Assembly: GCA_034509735.1 (NCBI GenBank)
Contig: JACGWO010000002.1
Location: 25,095,636 to 25,159,635 of the forward strand
Direction of reading: 5' to 3'
DNA: 64,000 bases
Source of the DNA: Sesamum alatum
Taxonomy: Eukaryota; Streptophyta; Magnoliopsida; Lamiales; Pedaliaceae
In this document: one piece after another, positions 11,675 to 23,378 of the stretch
How positions within the stretch are numbered: the stretch's first letter is position 1
Layout of the letters: every line of letters begins with the position of its first letter
The notes under the pieces: model-generated
Database searches by the model: none
Told to the model about the DNA's origin: nothing
What the model saw: only the letters and a program-made list of their open reading frames with translations
Position numbers and translations under genes: made by a program

Positions 11675-12180
11675 GTGCATTTGTATCTAAACTTGTTTAA
11701 AGGAGTTTGTCGTTGTGCAAAGGTACAAAGCTGAGTCCATGGCTCAAAAGAGTGTTCTATATGCATTTTTATGTTGTATAAGATGGAGTCCTAGTCATAT
11801 AATCGAAGAGTGGCTTTAATATTGATTATTAGAGGGAGTACGAATATATTTATAGTAAAAAAAGAGTCATCTATCACTCAATGTTAAGGACTGGAAGAAC
11901 AAGGTGTTTCCTAGGATTGTGTTGAGTATTAGGAATGTATCCGGATGTACGATTGATTATAAAGGTTCTCCAAGCCCTGGATATGGCAATGATAAAAGTG
12001 CATTAGTGTCTAAACTTGTTTAAAGGAGTTTGTCGTTGCGCAAAGGTACAAAGCTGAGTCCATGGCTCGAAAGAGTGTTCTAGATGTAGTCCTAGTGCAT
12101 TTTTATATTGAATAAGATGGAGTCCTAGTCATATAATCGAAGAGTGGCTTTAATATTGATTATTAGAGTCAATACGAATA
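11675..12180 (+). repeat. Satellite, plus orientation, partial monomers next to the LINE
   Basis: About one and a half monomers. The stretch 11860-12000 ('tatcactcaatg', 'cctaggattgtg', 'ggaatgtatccgg') matches a specific monomer type of the 2.835-kb HOR (about 12850-12990). It is therefore probably a remnant of that HOR cut off by the LINE. One monomer near 11740 lacks the 'gtagtcctagt' segment. Confidence 0.9.
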
Positions 12181-14025
12181 TATTTAAAGCTAGAATGAGT
12201 CATCTATTAGTCAATGATAAGGACTGAAAACACAAGGTGTTTCCTACGATTGTGTTGAGTATTAGGCATGTATCCGAGCGTATGATTGATTATGAAAGTT
12301 CTCCAAGCCCTCGACATGGCAAAGATAAAAGTGCATTAGTGGGTAAATTTGTTTAAAGGAGTTTGTCGTTGCACAAAGGTACAAAGCTGAGTCCATGGCT
12401 CGAAAGAGTGTTCTATATGTAGTCCCTAGTGCATTTTAATGTTTAATAAGATGAATTCCTACTTGTATAATCGAAGAGTGGCTTTAATATTGATTATTAG
12501 AATCAATACGAATATATTTATAGCCAGAATGGAGTCATCTATCAGTCAATGATAAGGACTGAAAACACAAGGTGTTTCCTACGATTGTGTTGAGTATTAG
12601 GCATGTATCCGGGCGTACGATTGAGTATGAAAGTTGACCAAGCCCTCGATATGACAAGGATAAAATGGAATAAGTGTCTAAATTTGTTTAAAGGAGTTTG
12701 TCGTTGTGCAAAGGTACAAAGCTGAGTCCATAGCTCAAAAGAGTGTTCTACATGTAGTCCTAATGCATTTTTATGTGGTATAAGATGGAGTCCTAGTCAT
12801 ATAATCGGAGAGTAGCTTTAATATTGATTATTAGAGGCAATACGAATATATTTATAGTAAAAAATGAGTCATCTATCACTCAATGATAAGGACTGAAAGA
12901 ACAAGGTGTTTTCCTAGGATTGTGTTGAGTATTAGGAATGTATCCGGACGTACGATTGATTATAAAGGTTCTCCAAGCCCTGGATATGGCAATGATAAAA
13001 GTGCATTAGTGTGTAAACTTGTTTAAAGGAGTTTGTCATTGCGCAAAGGTACAAAGCTGAGTCCATGGCTCGAAAGAAGGTTCTAAATGTAGCCCTAGTG
13101 CATTTTTATATTGAATAAGATTGATTCCTAGTCATATAATCGAAGAGTGGCTTTTAATATTGATTATTAGAGTCAGTACGAATATATGTACAACTAGAAT
13201 GAGTCGTCTATTAGTCAATGATAAGGACCGAAAACACAAGGTGTTTCCTACTATTGTGTTGAGTATTAGGCATGTATCCGGACGTACGATTGCTTATGAA
13301 AGTTCTCCAAGCCCTCGATATGGAAAAGATAAAAGTGCGTTGGTGTCTAAATTTGTTTAAGGGAGTTTGTCTTTGTGCAAAGGTACAAAGATGAGTCCAT
13401 GGCTCAAAAGAGTGTTCTGGATGTAGTCCTAGTGCATTTTAATGTTGAATAAGATGGAGTCCTAGTCTTATAATCGAAGAGTGGCTTTAATATTGATTAA
13501 TAGAGTCAATACGAATATATTTATAAGCAGAAATGAGTCATGTATCAGTCAATGATAAGGACTAAAAAACACGAAGTGTTTCCTACGATTGTGTTGAGTA
13601 TTAGGCATGTATTCGGACATACGATTGATTATGAAGGTTCTCCAATCCCTCGATATGATAAAGATAAAAGTGCATTAGTGTCTAAATTTGTTTATAGGAA
13701 GTTGTTGCACAAAGGTACAAAGCTGAGTCCATGGCTCGAAAGAGTGTTGTATATGTAGTCTTAGTGCATTTTTATGTTGAATAAGATGAAGTCCTAGTCG
13801 TATAATCGAAATAGTGGCTTTAATATTAATTATTAGAATCAATACGAATATATTTATAGCCAGAAATGAGTCATCTATCAGTCAATGATAAGGACTGAAA
13901 ACACAAGGTGTTTCCTACGATTGTGTTGAGTATTAGGCATGTATTCGGGCGTACGATTGATTATGAAAGTTGACCAAGCCCTCGATATGACAAAGATAAA
14001 AGGGAATAAGTGTCTAAATTTTTTT

Positions 14026-14869
14026 AAAGGTGATATGGTATTGACCATGGGTGGCCCGATCTTCACGACGTAGGCTTGAAATGGATAAAGAGGTCCGTGA
14101 CCTGAGGAATGCAAATAGCCAACCAACGTTATTTGAACGTGACCTGCTACTTAGAACATTCAACCAACCATGACCACGAGTAAACCAATCCACACAACGA
14201 CACACTTGGGTCGAGCACGAATTGGGGGCTTTGTGTATTTGAATTACCAACCTAATATGCTAGATTGACAAAGCAAGGTTTCACTAAAGCTGAAAATAGG
14301 ATATAAACTCTTCAAAATATGAGAACTCTCTCTCAATATTTCTTAAACTTGGATAAATCTTGGTTGTTCCCGTTTGCATGCTGATACATGCCTTTTATAG
14401 GCCTAAAACACTTCCAAATTGACCACAAATATCCCTAAGTGACTCCTTGGTGGATGTACATTCAATAATTAGTCAAAATATGACTAAAAAACTATGCATT
14501 CTTGGTCAAAAAACGAGTAAAACTCTTTGACTTCCATGTGAATCCGAAAATTGGTGCATTGTATGTGAGAAATGCACTTTGAATGTAATTGAGAAGTCTT
14601 CTTTGACCACAAGGCCGCACATGGACGAAATTGGGCTCTTATTATGTACTTCCTTGGGCTTGAATTATTGAAATTAAGCACTCATGTTGGGCCTCCAATT
14701 GTGACTCGATCTCATTAGCAAATATTAGGTTGGATTGGGCTTGAATTGCTTCTTGCATTCTCTTCAACCTTCCTCATGTCATTGGCCCACTTCCAATGGT
14801 TAAGTCTTAGTGCAATTGATCTTGAATTTCTTTAGCTCGTTGGAAGGCCTCGGTGTTCTCATCAAAAGG
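14026..14869 (-). mobile_element. Solo LTR, Ty3/gypsy type, HOR copy 1
   Basis: The LTR occupies 14031-14864, flanked by AAAGG on both sides (14026-14030 and 14865-14869). The satellite has AAAGG once at this site ('taaaggagtttg'), so it is a 5-bp target duplication. On the minus strand the LTR starts TGATGAGAAC and ends ACCATATCA, giving TG..CA ends. At its 5' end one frame reads like the C-terminal tail of a gypsy polyprotein, with the motif GPMT*GRLKRMQEAIQ ending in a stop at 14642. Two in-frame stops interrupt it. A TATA-like box lies at 14391-14400. Internal gag-pol and the second LTR are absent, as expected after LTR-LTR recombination. Confidence 0.85.
14391..14400 (-). promoter_or_regulatory. 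TATA-like box of the solo LTR
   Basis: The minus strand reads 'ctataaaagg' about two thirds of the way from the LTR's beginning, where an LTR core promoter is expected, and is followed by 'catgtatcagcatgcaaacg'. The same motif occurs at 17230-17239, 20063-20072 and 22901-22910. Transcription would run on the minus strand out into the satellite monomers. Activity is not shown. Confidence 0.55.
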
Positions 14870-16860
14870 ACTTTGTCGTTGCGCAAAGGTACAAAGTTGA
14901 GTTCATGGCTCGAAAGAGTGTTTTAGATGTAGTCCTAGTGCATTTTGATATTGAATAAGGAGTCCTAGTCATATAATCGAAGGTTGGCTTTAATATTGAT
15001 TATTAGAGTCAATACGAATATAGCTATAATGAGTCATCTATTAGTCAATGATAAGGACTGAAAACACAAGGTGTTTCCTACGATTGTGTTGAGTATTAGG
15101 CATGTATCCGAGCGTATGATTGATTATGAAAGTTCTCCAAGCCCTCGACATGGCAAAGATAAAAGTGCATTAGTGGGTAAATTTGTTTAAAGGAGTTTGT
15201 CGTTGCACAAAGGTACAAAGCTGAGTCCATGGCTCGAAAGAGTGTTCTATATGTAGTCCCTAGTGCATTTTAATGTTTAATAAGATGAATTCCTACTTGT
15301 ATAATCGAAGAGTGGCTTTAATATTGATTATTAGAATCAATACGAATATATTTATAGCCAGAATGGAGTCATCTATCAGTCAATGATAAGGACTGAAAAC
15401 ACAAGGTGTTTCCTACAATTGTGTTGAGTATTAGGCATGTATCCGGGCGTACGATTGAGTATGAAAGTTGACCAAGCCCTCGATATGACAAGGATAAAAT
15501 GGAATAAGTGTCTAAATTTGTTTAAAGGAGTTTGTCGTTGTGCAAAGGTACAAAGCTGAGTCCATGGCTCAAAAGAGTGTTCTACATGTAGTCCTAATGC
15601 ATTTTTATGTGGTATACGATGGAGTCCTAGTCATATAATCGGAGAGTAGCTTTAATATTGATTATTAGAGGCAATACGAATATATTTATAGTAAAAAATG
15701 AGTCATCTATCACTCAATGATAAGGACTGAAAGAACAAGGTGTTTCCTAGGATTGTGTTGAGTATTAGGAATGTATCCGGACGTACGATTGATTATAAAG
15801 GTTCTCCAAGCCCTGGATATGGCAATGATAAAAGTGCATTAGTGTGTAAACTTGTTTAAAGGAGTTTGTCATTGCGCAAAGGTACAAAGCTGAGTCCATG
15901 GCTCGAAAGAAGGTTCTAAATGTAGCCCTAGTGCATTTTTATATTGAATAAGATTGATTCCTAGTCATATAATCGAAGAGTGGCTTTAATATTGATTATT
16001 AGAGTCAGTACGAATATATGTACAACTAAGAATGAGTCGTCTATTAGTCAATGATAAGGACCGAAAACACAAGGTGTTTCCTACTATTGTGTTGAGTATT
16101 AGGCATGTATCCGGACGTACGATTGCTTATGAAAGTTCTCCAAGCCCTCGATATGGAAAAGATAAAAGTGCGTTGGTGTCTAAATTTGTTTAAGGGAGTT
16201 TGTCTTTGTGCAAAGGTACAAAGATGAGTCCATGGCTCAAAAGAGTGTTCTGGATGTAGTCCTAGTGCATTTTAATGTTGAATAAGATGGAGTCCTAGTC
16301 TTATAATCGAAGAGTGGCTTTAATATTGATTAATAGAGTCAATACGAATATATTTATAAGCAGAAATGAGTCATGTATCAGTCAATGATAAGGACTAAAA
16401 ACACGAAAGTGTTTCCTACGATTGTGTTGAGTATTAGGCATGTATTCGGACATACGATTGATTAATGAAGGTTCTCCAATCCCTCGATATGATAAAGATA
16501 AAAGTGCATTAGTGTCTAAATTTGTTTTATAGGAAGTTGTTGCACAAAGGTACAAAGCTGAGTCCATGGCTCGAAAGAGTGTTGTATATGTAGTCTTAGT
16601 GCATTTTTATGTTGAATAAGATGAAGTCCTAGTCGTATAATCGAATAGTGGCTTTAATATTAATTATTAGAATCAATACGAATATATTTATAGCCAGAAA
16701 TGAGTCATCTATCAGTCAATGATAAGGACTGAAAACACAAGGTGTTTCCTACGATTGTGTTGAGTATTAGGCATGTATTCGGGCGTACGATTGATTATGA
16801 AAGTTGACCAAGCCCTCGATATGACAAAGATAAAAGGGAATAAGTGTCTAAATTTTTTTT

Positions 16861-17708
16861 AAAGGTGATATGGTATTGACCATGGGTGGCCCGATCTTCA
16901 CGACGTAGGCTTGAAATGGATAAAGAGGTCCGTGACCTGAGGAATGCAAATAGCCAACCAACGTTATTTGAACGTGACCTGCTACTTAGAACATTCAACC
17001 AACCATGACCACGAGTAAACCAATCCACACAACGACACACTTGGGTCGAGCACGAATTGGGGGCTTTGTGTATTTGAATTACCAACCTAATATGCTAGAT
17101 TGACAAAGCAAGGTTTCACTAAAGCTGAAAATAGGATATAAACTCTTCAAAAATATGAGAACTCTCTCTCAATATTTCTTAAAACTTGGATTAAATCTTG
17201 GTTGTTTCCCGTTTGCATGCTGATACATGCCTTTTATAGGCCTAAAAACACTTCCAAATTGACCACAAATATCCCTAAGTGACTCCTTGGTGGATGTACA
17301 TTCAATAATTTAGTCAAAATATGACTAAAAACTATGCATTCTTGGTCAAAAACGAGTAAAACTCTTTGACTTCCATGTGAATCCGAAAATTGGTGCATTG
17401 TATGTGAGAAATGCACTTTGAATGTAATTGAGAAGTCTTCTTTGACCACAAGGCCGCACATGGACGAAATTGGGCTCTTATTATGTACTTCCTTGGGCTT
17501 GAATTATTGAAATTAAGCACTCATGTTGGGCCTCCAATTGTGACTCGATCTCATTAGCAAATATTAGGTTGGATTGGGCTTGAATTGCTTCTTGCATTCT
17601 CTTCAACCTTCCTCATGTCATTGGCCCACTTCCAATGGTTAAGTCTTAGTGCAATTGATCTTGAATTTCTTTAGCTCGTTGGAAGGCCTCGGTGTTCTCA
17701 TCAAAAGG
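16861..17708 (-). mobile_element. Solo LTR, Ty3/gypsy type, HOR copy 2
   Basis: LTR at 16866-17703 with AAAGG at 16861-16865 and 17704-17708. It is nearly identical to copy 1, differing mainly by 1-base homopolymer changes (for example in the T-run before it and around 17175-17210). The same target duplication shows that it was copied with the satellite rather than inserted anew. Confidence 0.85.
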
Positions 17709-19697
17709 ACTTTGTCGTTGCGCAAAGGTACAAAGTTGAGTTCATGGCTCGAAAGAGTGTTTTAGATGTAGTCCTAGTGCATTTTGATATTGAATAAGGA
17801 GTCCTAGTCATATAATCGAAGGTTGGCTTTAATATTGATTATTAGAGTCAATACGAATATAGCTATAATGAGTCATCTATTAGTCAATGATAAGGACTGA
17901 AAACACAAGGTGTTTCCTACGATTGTGTTGAGTATTAGGCATGTATCCGAGCGTATGATTGATTATGAAAGTTCTCCAAAGCCCTCGACATGGCAAAGAT
18001 AAAAGTGCATTAGTGGGTAAATTTGTTTTAAAGGAGTTTGTCGTTGCACAAAGGTACAAAGCTGAGTCCATGGCTCGAAAGAGTGTTCTATATGTAGTCC
18101 CTAGTGCATTTTAATGTTTAATAAGATGAATTCCTACTTGTATAATCGAAGAGTGGCTTTAATATTGATTATTAGAATCAATACGAATATATTTATAGCC
18201 AGAATGGAGTCATCTATCAGTCAATGATAAGGACTGAAAACACAAGGTGTTTCCTACAATTGTGTTGAGTATTAGGCATGTATCCGGGCGTACGATTGAG
18301 TATGAAAGTTGACCAAGCCCTCGATATGACAAGGATAAAATGGAATAAGTGTCTAAATTTGTTTAAAGGAGTTTGTCGTTGTGCAAAGGTACAAAGCTGA
18401 GTCCATGGCTCAAAAGAGTGTTCTACATGTAGTCCTAATGCATTTTTATGTGGTATAAGATGGAGTCCTAGTCATATAAATCGGAGAGTAGCTTTAATAT
18501 TGATTATTAGAGGCAATACGAATATATTTATAGTAAAAAATGAGTCATCTATCACTCAATGATAAGGACTGAAAGAACAAGGTGTTTCCTAGGATTGTGT
18601 TGAGTATTAGGAATGTATCCGGACGTACGATTGATTATAAAGGTTCTCCAAGCCCTGGATATGGCAATGATAAAAGTGCATTAGTGTGTAAACTTGTTTA
18701 AAGGAGTTTGTCATTGCGCAAAGGTACAAAGCTGAGTCCATGGCTCGAAAGAAGGTTCTAAATGTAGCCCTAGTGCATTTTTATATTGAATAAGATTGAT
18801 TCCTAGTCATATAATCGAAGAGTGGCTTTAATATTGATTATTAGAGTCAGTACGAATATATGTACAACTAGAATGAGTCGTCTATTAGTCAATGATAAGG
18901 ACCGAAAACACAAGGTGTTTCCTACTATTGTGTTGAGTATTAGGCATGTATCCGGACGTACGATTGCTTATGAAAGTTCTCCAAGCCCTCGATATGGAAA
19001 AGATAAAAGTGCGTTGGTGTCTAAATTTGTTTAAGGGAGTTTGTCTTTGTGCAAAAGGTACAAAGATGAGTCCATGGCTCAAAAGAGTGTTCTGGATGTA
19101 GTCCTAGTGCATTTTAATGTTGAATAAGATGGAGTCCTAGTCTTATAATCGAAGAGTGGCTTTAATATTGATTAATAGAGTCAATACGAATATATTTATA
19201 AGCAGAAATGAGTCATGTATCAGTCAATGATAAGGACTAAAAACACGAAGTGTTTCCTACGATTGTGTTGAGTATTAGGCATGTATTCGGACATACGATT
19301 GATTATGAAGGTTCTCCAATCCCTCGATATGATAAAGATAAAAGTGCATTAGTGTCTAAATTTGTTTATAGGAAGTTGTTGCACAAAGGTACAAAGCTGA
19401 GTCCATGGCTCGAAAGAGTGTTGTATATGTAGTCTTAGTGCATTTTTATGTTGAATAAGATGAAGTCCTAGTCGTATAATCGAATAGTGGCTTTAATATT
19501 AATTATTAGAATCAATACGAATATATTTATAGCCAGAAATGAGTCATCTATCAGTCAATGATAAGGACTGAAAACACAAGGTGTTTCCTACGATTGTGTT
19601 GAGTATTAGGCATGTATTCGGCGTACGATTGATTATGAAAGTTGACCAAGCCCTCGATATGACAAAGATAAAAGGGAATAAGTGTCTAAATTTTTTT

Positions 19698-20539
19698 AAA
19701 GGTGATATGGTATTGACCATGGGTGGCCCGATCTTCACGACGTAGGCTTGAAATGGATAAAGAGGTCCGTGACCTGAGGAATGCAAATAGCCAACCAACG
19801 TTATTTGAACGTGACCTGCTACTTAGAACATTCAACCAACCATGACCACGAGTAAACCAATCCACACAACGACACACTTGGGTCGAGCACGAATTGGGGG
19901 CTTTGTGTATTTGAATTACCAACCTAATATGCTAGATTGACAAAGCAAGGTTTCACTAAAGCTGAAAATAGGATATAAACTCTTCAAAATATGAGAACTC
20001 TCTCTCAATATTTCTTAAACTTGGATAAATCTTGGTTGTTCCCGTTTGCATGCTGATACATGCCTTTTATAGGCCTAAAACACTTCCAAATTGACCACAA
20101 ATATCCCTAAGTGACTCCTTGGTGGATGTACATTCAATAATTAGTCAAAATATGACTAAAAACTATGCATTCTTGGTCAAAAACGAGTAAAACTCTTTGA
20201 CTTCCATGTGAATCCGAAAATTGGTGCATTGTATGTGAGAAATGCACTTTGAATGTAATTGAGAAGTCTTCTTTGACCACAAGGCCGCACATGGACGAAA
20301 TTGGGCTCTTATTATGTACTTCCTTGGGCTTGAATTATTGAAATTAAGCACTCATGTTGGGCCTCCAATTGTGACTCGATCTCATTAGCAAATATTAGGT
20401 TGGATTGGGCTTGAATTGCTTCTTGCATTCTCTTCAACCTTCCTCATGTCATTGGCCCACTTCCAATGGTTAAGTCTTAGTGCAATTGATCTTGAATTTC
20501 TTTAGCTCGTTGGAAGGCCTCGGTGTTCTCATCAAAAGG
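19698..20539 (-). mobile_element. Solo LTR, Ty3/gypsy type, HOR copy 3
   Basis: LTR at 19703-20534 with AAAGG at 19698-19702 and 20535-20539. The TATA-like box is at 20063-20072. It is essentially the same sequence as copy 1, including the polyprotein-tail motif and its stops. Confidence 0.85.
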
Positions 20540-22532
20540 ACTTTGTCGTTGCGCAAAGGTACAAAGTTGAGTTCATGGCTCGAAAGAGTGTTTTAGATGT
20601 AGTCCTAGTGCATTTTGATATTGAATAAGGAGTCCTAGTCATATAATCGAAGGTTGGCTTTAATATTGATTATTAGAGTCAATACGAATATAGCTATAAT
20701 GAGTCATCTATTAGTCAATGATAAGGACTGAAAACACAAGGTGTTTCCTACGATTGTGTTGAGTATTAGGCATGTATCCGAGCGTATGATTGATTATGAA
20801 AGTTCTCCAAGCCCTCGACATGGCAAAGATAAAAAGTGCATTAGTGTGTCTAAATTTGTTTAAAGGAGTTTGTCGTTGCACAAAGGTACAAAGCTGAGTC
20901 CATGGCTCGAAAGAGTGTTCTATATGTAGTCCCTAGTGCATTTTAATGTTTAATAAGATGAATTCCTAGTCTTGTATAATCGAAGAGTGCTTTAATATTG
21001 ATTATTAGAATCAATACGAATATATTTATAGCCAGAATGAGTCATCTATCAATCAATGATAAGGACTTGAAAACACAAGGTGTTTCCTACAATTGTGTTG
21101 AGTATTAGGCATGTATCCGGGCGTACGATTGAGTATGAAAGTTGACCAAGCCCTCGATATGACAAGGATAAAATGGAATAAGTGTCTAAATTTGTTTAAA
21201 GGAGTTTGTCGTTGTGCAAAGGTACAAAGCTGAGTCCATGGCTCAAAAGAGTGTTCTACATGTAGTCCTAATGCATTTTTATGTGGTATAAGATGGAGTC
21301 CTAGTCATATAAATCGGAGAGTAGCTTTAATATTGATTATTAGAGGCAATACGAATATATTTATAGTAAAAAATGAGTCATCTATTCACTCAATGATAAG
21401 GACTGAAAGAACAAGGTGTTTCCTAGGATTGTGTGAGTATTAGGAATGTATCCGGACCGTACGATTGATTATAAAAGGTTCTCCAAGCCCTGGATATGGC
21501 AATGATAAAAGTGCATTAGTGTGTAAACTTGTTTAAAGGAGTTTGTCATTGCGCAAAGGTACAAAGCTGAGTCCATGGCTCGAAAGAAGGTTCTAAATGT
21601 AGCCCTAGTGCATTTTTATATTGAATAAGATTGATTCCTAGTCATATAATCGAAGAGTGGCTTTAATATTGATTATTAGAGTCAGTACGAATATATGTAC
21701 AACTAGAATGAGTTCGTCTATTAGTCAATGATAAGGACCGAAAACACAAGGTGTTTCCTACTATTGTGTTGAGTATTAGCATGTATCCGGACGTACGATT
21801 GCTTATGAAAGTTCTCCAAGCCCTCGATATGGAAAAGATAAAAGTGCGTTGGTGTCTAAATTTGTTTAAGGGAGTTTGTCTTTGTGCAAGGTACAAAGAT
21901 GAGTCCATGGCTCAAAAGAGTGTTTCTGGATGTAGTCCTAGTGCATTTTAATGTTGAATAAGATGGAGTCCTAGTCTTATAATCGAAGAGTGGCTTTAAT
22001 ATTGATTAATAGAGTCAATACGAATATATTTATAAGCAGAAATGAGTCATGTATCAGTCAATGATAAGGACTAAAAAACACGAAGTGTTCCTACGATTGT
22101 GTTGAGTATTAGGCATGTATTCGGACATACGATTGATTATGAAGGTTCTCCAATCCCTCGATATGATAAAGATAAAAGTGCATTAGTGTCTAAATTTGTT
22201 TATAGGAAGTTGTTGCACAAAGGTACAAAGCTGAGTCCATGGCTCGAAAGAGTGTTGTATATGTAGTCTTAGTGCATTTTTATGTTGAATAAGATGAAGT
22301 CCTAGTCGTATAATCGAATAGTGGCTTTAATATTAATTATTAGAATCAATACGAATATATTTTATAGCCAGAAATGAGTCATCTATCAGTCAATGATAAG
22401 GACTGAAAACACAAGGTGTTTCCTACGATTGTGTTGAGTATTAGGCATGTATTCGGGCGTACGATTGATTATGAAAGTTGACCAAGCCCTCGATATGACA
22501 AAGATAAAAGGGAATAAGTGTCTAAATTTTTT

Positions 22533-23378
22533 AAAGGTGATATGGTATTGACCATGGGTGGCCGATCTTCACGACGTAGGCTTGAAATGGATAAAGAGGT
22601 CCGTGACCTGAGGAATGCAAATAGCCAACCAACGTTATTTGAACGTGACCTGCTACTTAGAACATTCAACAACCATGACCACGAGTAAACCAATCCACAC
22701 AACGACACACTTGGGTCGAGCACGAATTGGGGGCTTTGTGTATTTTGAATTACCAACCTAATATGCTAGATTGACAAAGCAAGGTTTCACTAAAGCTGAA
22801 AATAGGATATAAACTCTTCAAAATATTGAGAACTCTCTCTCAATATTTCTTAAACTTGGATAAATCTTGGTTGTTCCCGTTTTGCATGCTGATCACATGG
22901 CCTTTTATAGGCCTAAAACACTTCCAAATTGACCACAAATATCCCTAAAGTGACTCCTTGGTGATGTACATTCAATAATTAGTCAAAATATGACTAAAAA
23001 CTATGCATTCTTGGTCAAAAACGAGTAAAACTCTTTGACTTCCATGTGAATCCGAAAAATTGGTGCATTGTATGTGAGAAATGCACTTTGAATGTAATTG
23101 AGAAGTCTTCTTTGACACAAGGCCGCACATGGACGAAATTGGGCTCTTATTATGTACTTCCTTGGGCTTGAATTATTGAAATTAAGCACTCATGTTGGGC
23201 CTCCAATTGTGACTCGATCTCATTAGCAAAATATTAGGTTGGATTGGGCTTGAATTGCTTCTTGCATTCTCTTCAACCTTCCTCATGTCATTGGCCCACT
23301 TCCAATGGTTAAGTCTTAGTGCAATTGATCTTGAATTTCTTTAGCTCGTTGGAAGGCCTCGGTGTTCTCATCAAAAGG
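22533..23378 (-). mobile_element. Solo LTR, Ty3/gypsy type, HOR copy 4
   Basis: LTR at 22538-23373 with AAAGG at 22533-22537 and 23374-23378. It carries more private single-base gains and losses than the other copies: a base lost in 'gtggccgatc', an added T before 'gaattacc', and 'gatcacatgg' for 'gatacatg'. This fits either lower sequence quality or a copy at the edge of the HOR. Confidence 0.85.

Larger units (their letters stand above)
12181..23378 (+). repeat. Higher-order repeat of about 2.835 kb, four copies, each containing a solo LTR
   Basis: Each unit holds six satellite monomers (about 2.0 kb) and one LTR of about 834 bp. Landmark 'tgatatggtattgacc' begins at 14031, 16866, 19703 and 22538, giving periods of 2835, 2837 and 2835 bp. 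Monomers occur in the same order in every unit, marked by variants such as 'ccgagcgtatgattg', 'ccgggcgtacgattgag', 'cctaggattg' and 'ttcggacatacg'. Units end at about 14869, 17708, 20539 and 23378, and the first unit diverges upstream of about 12181. Homology to the start of a fifth unit continues after 23378 to about 23560. Differences between units are mostly single-base indels, most frequent in the fourth. Confidence 0.95.
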
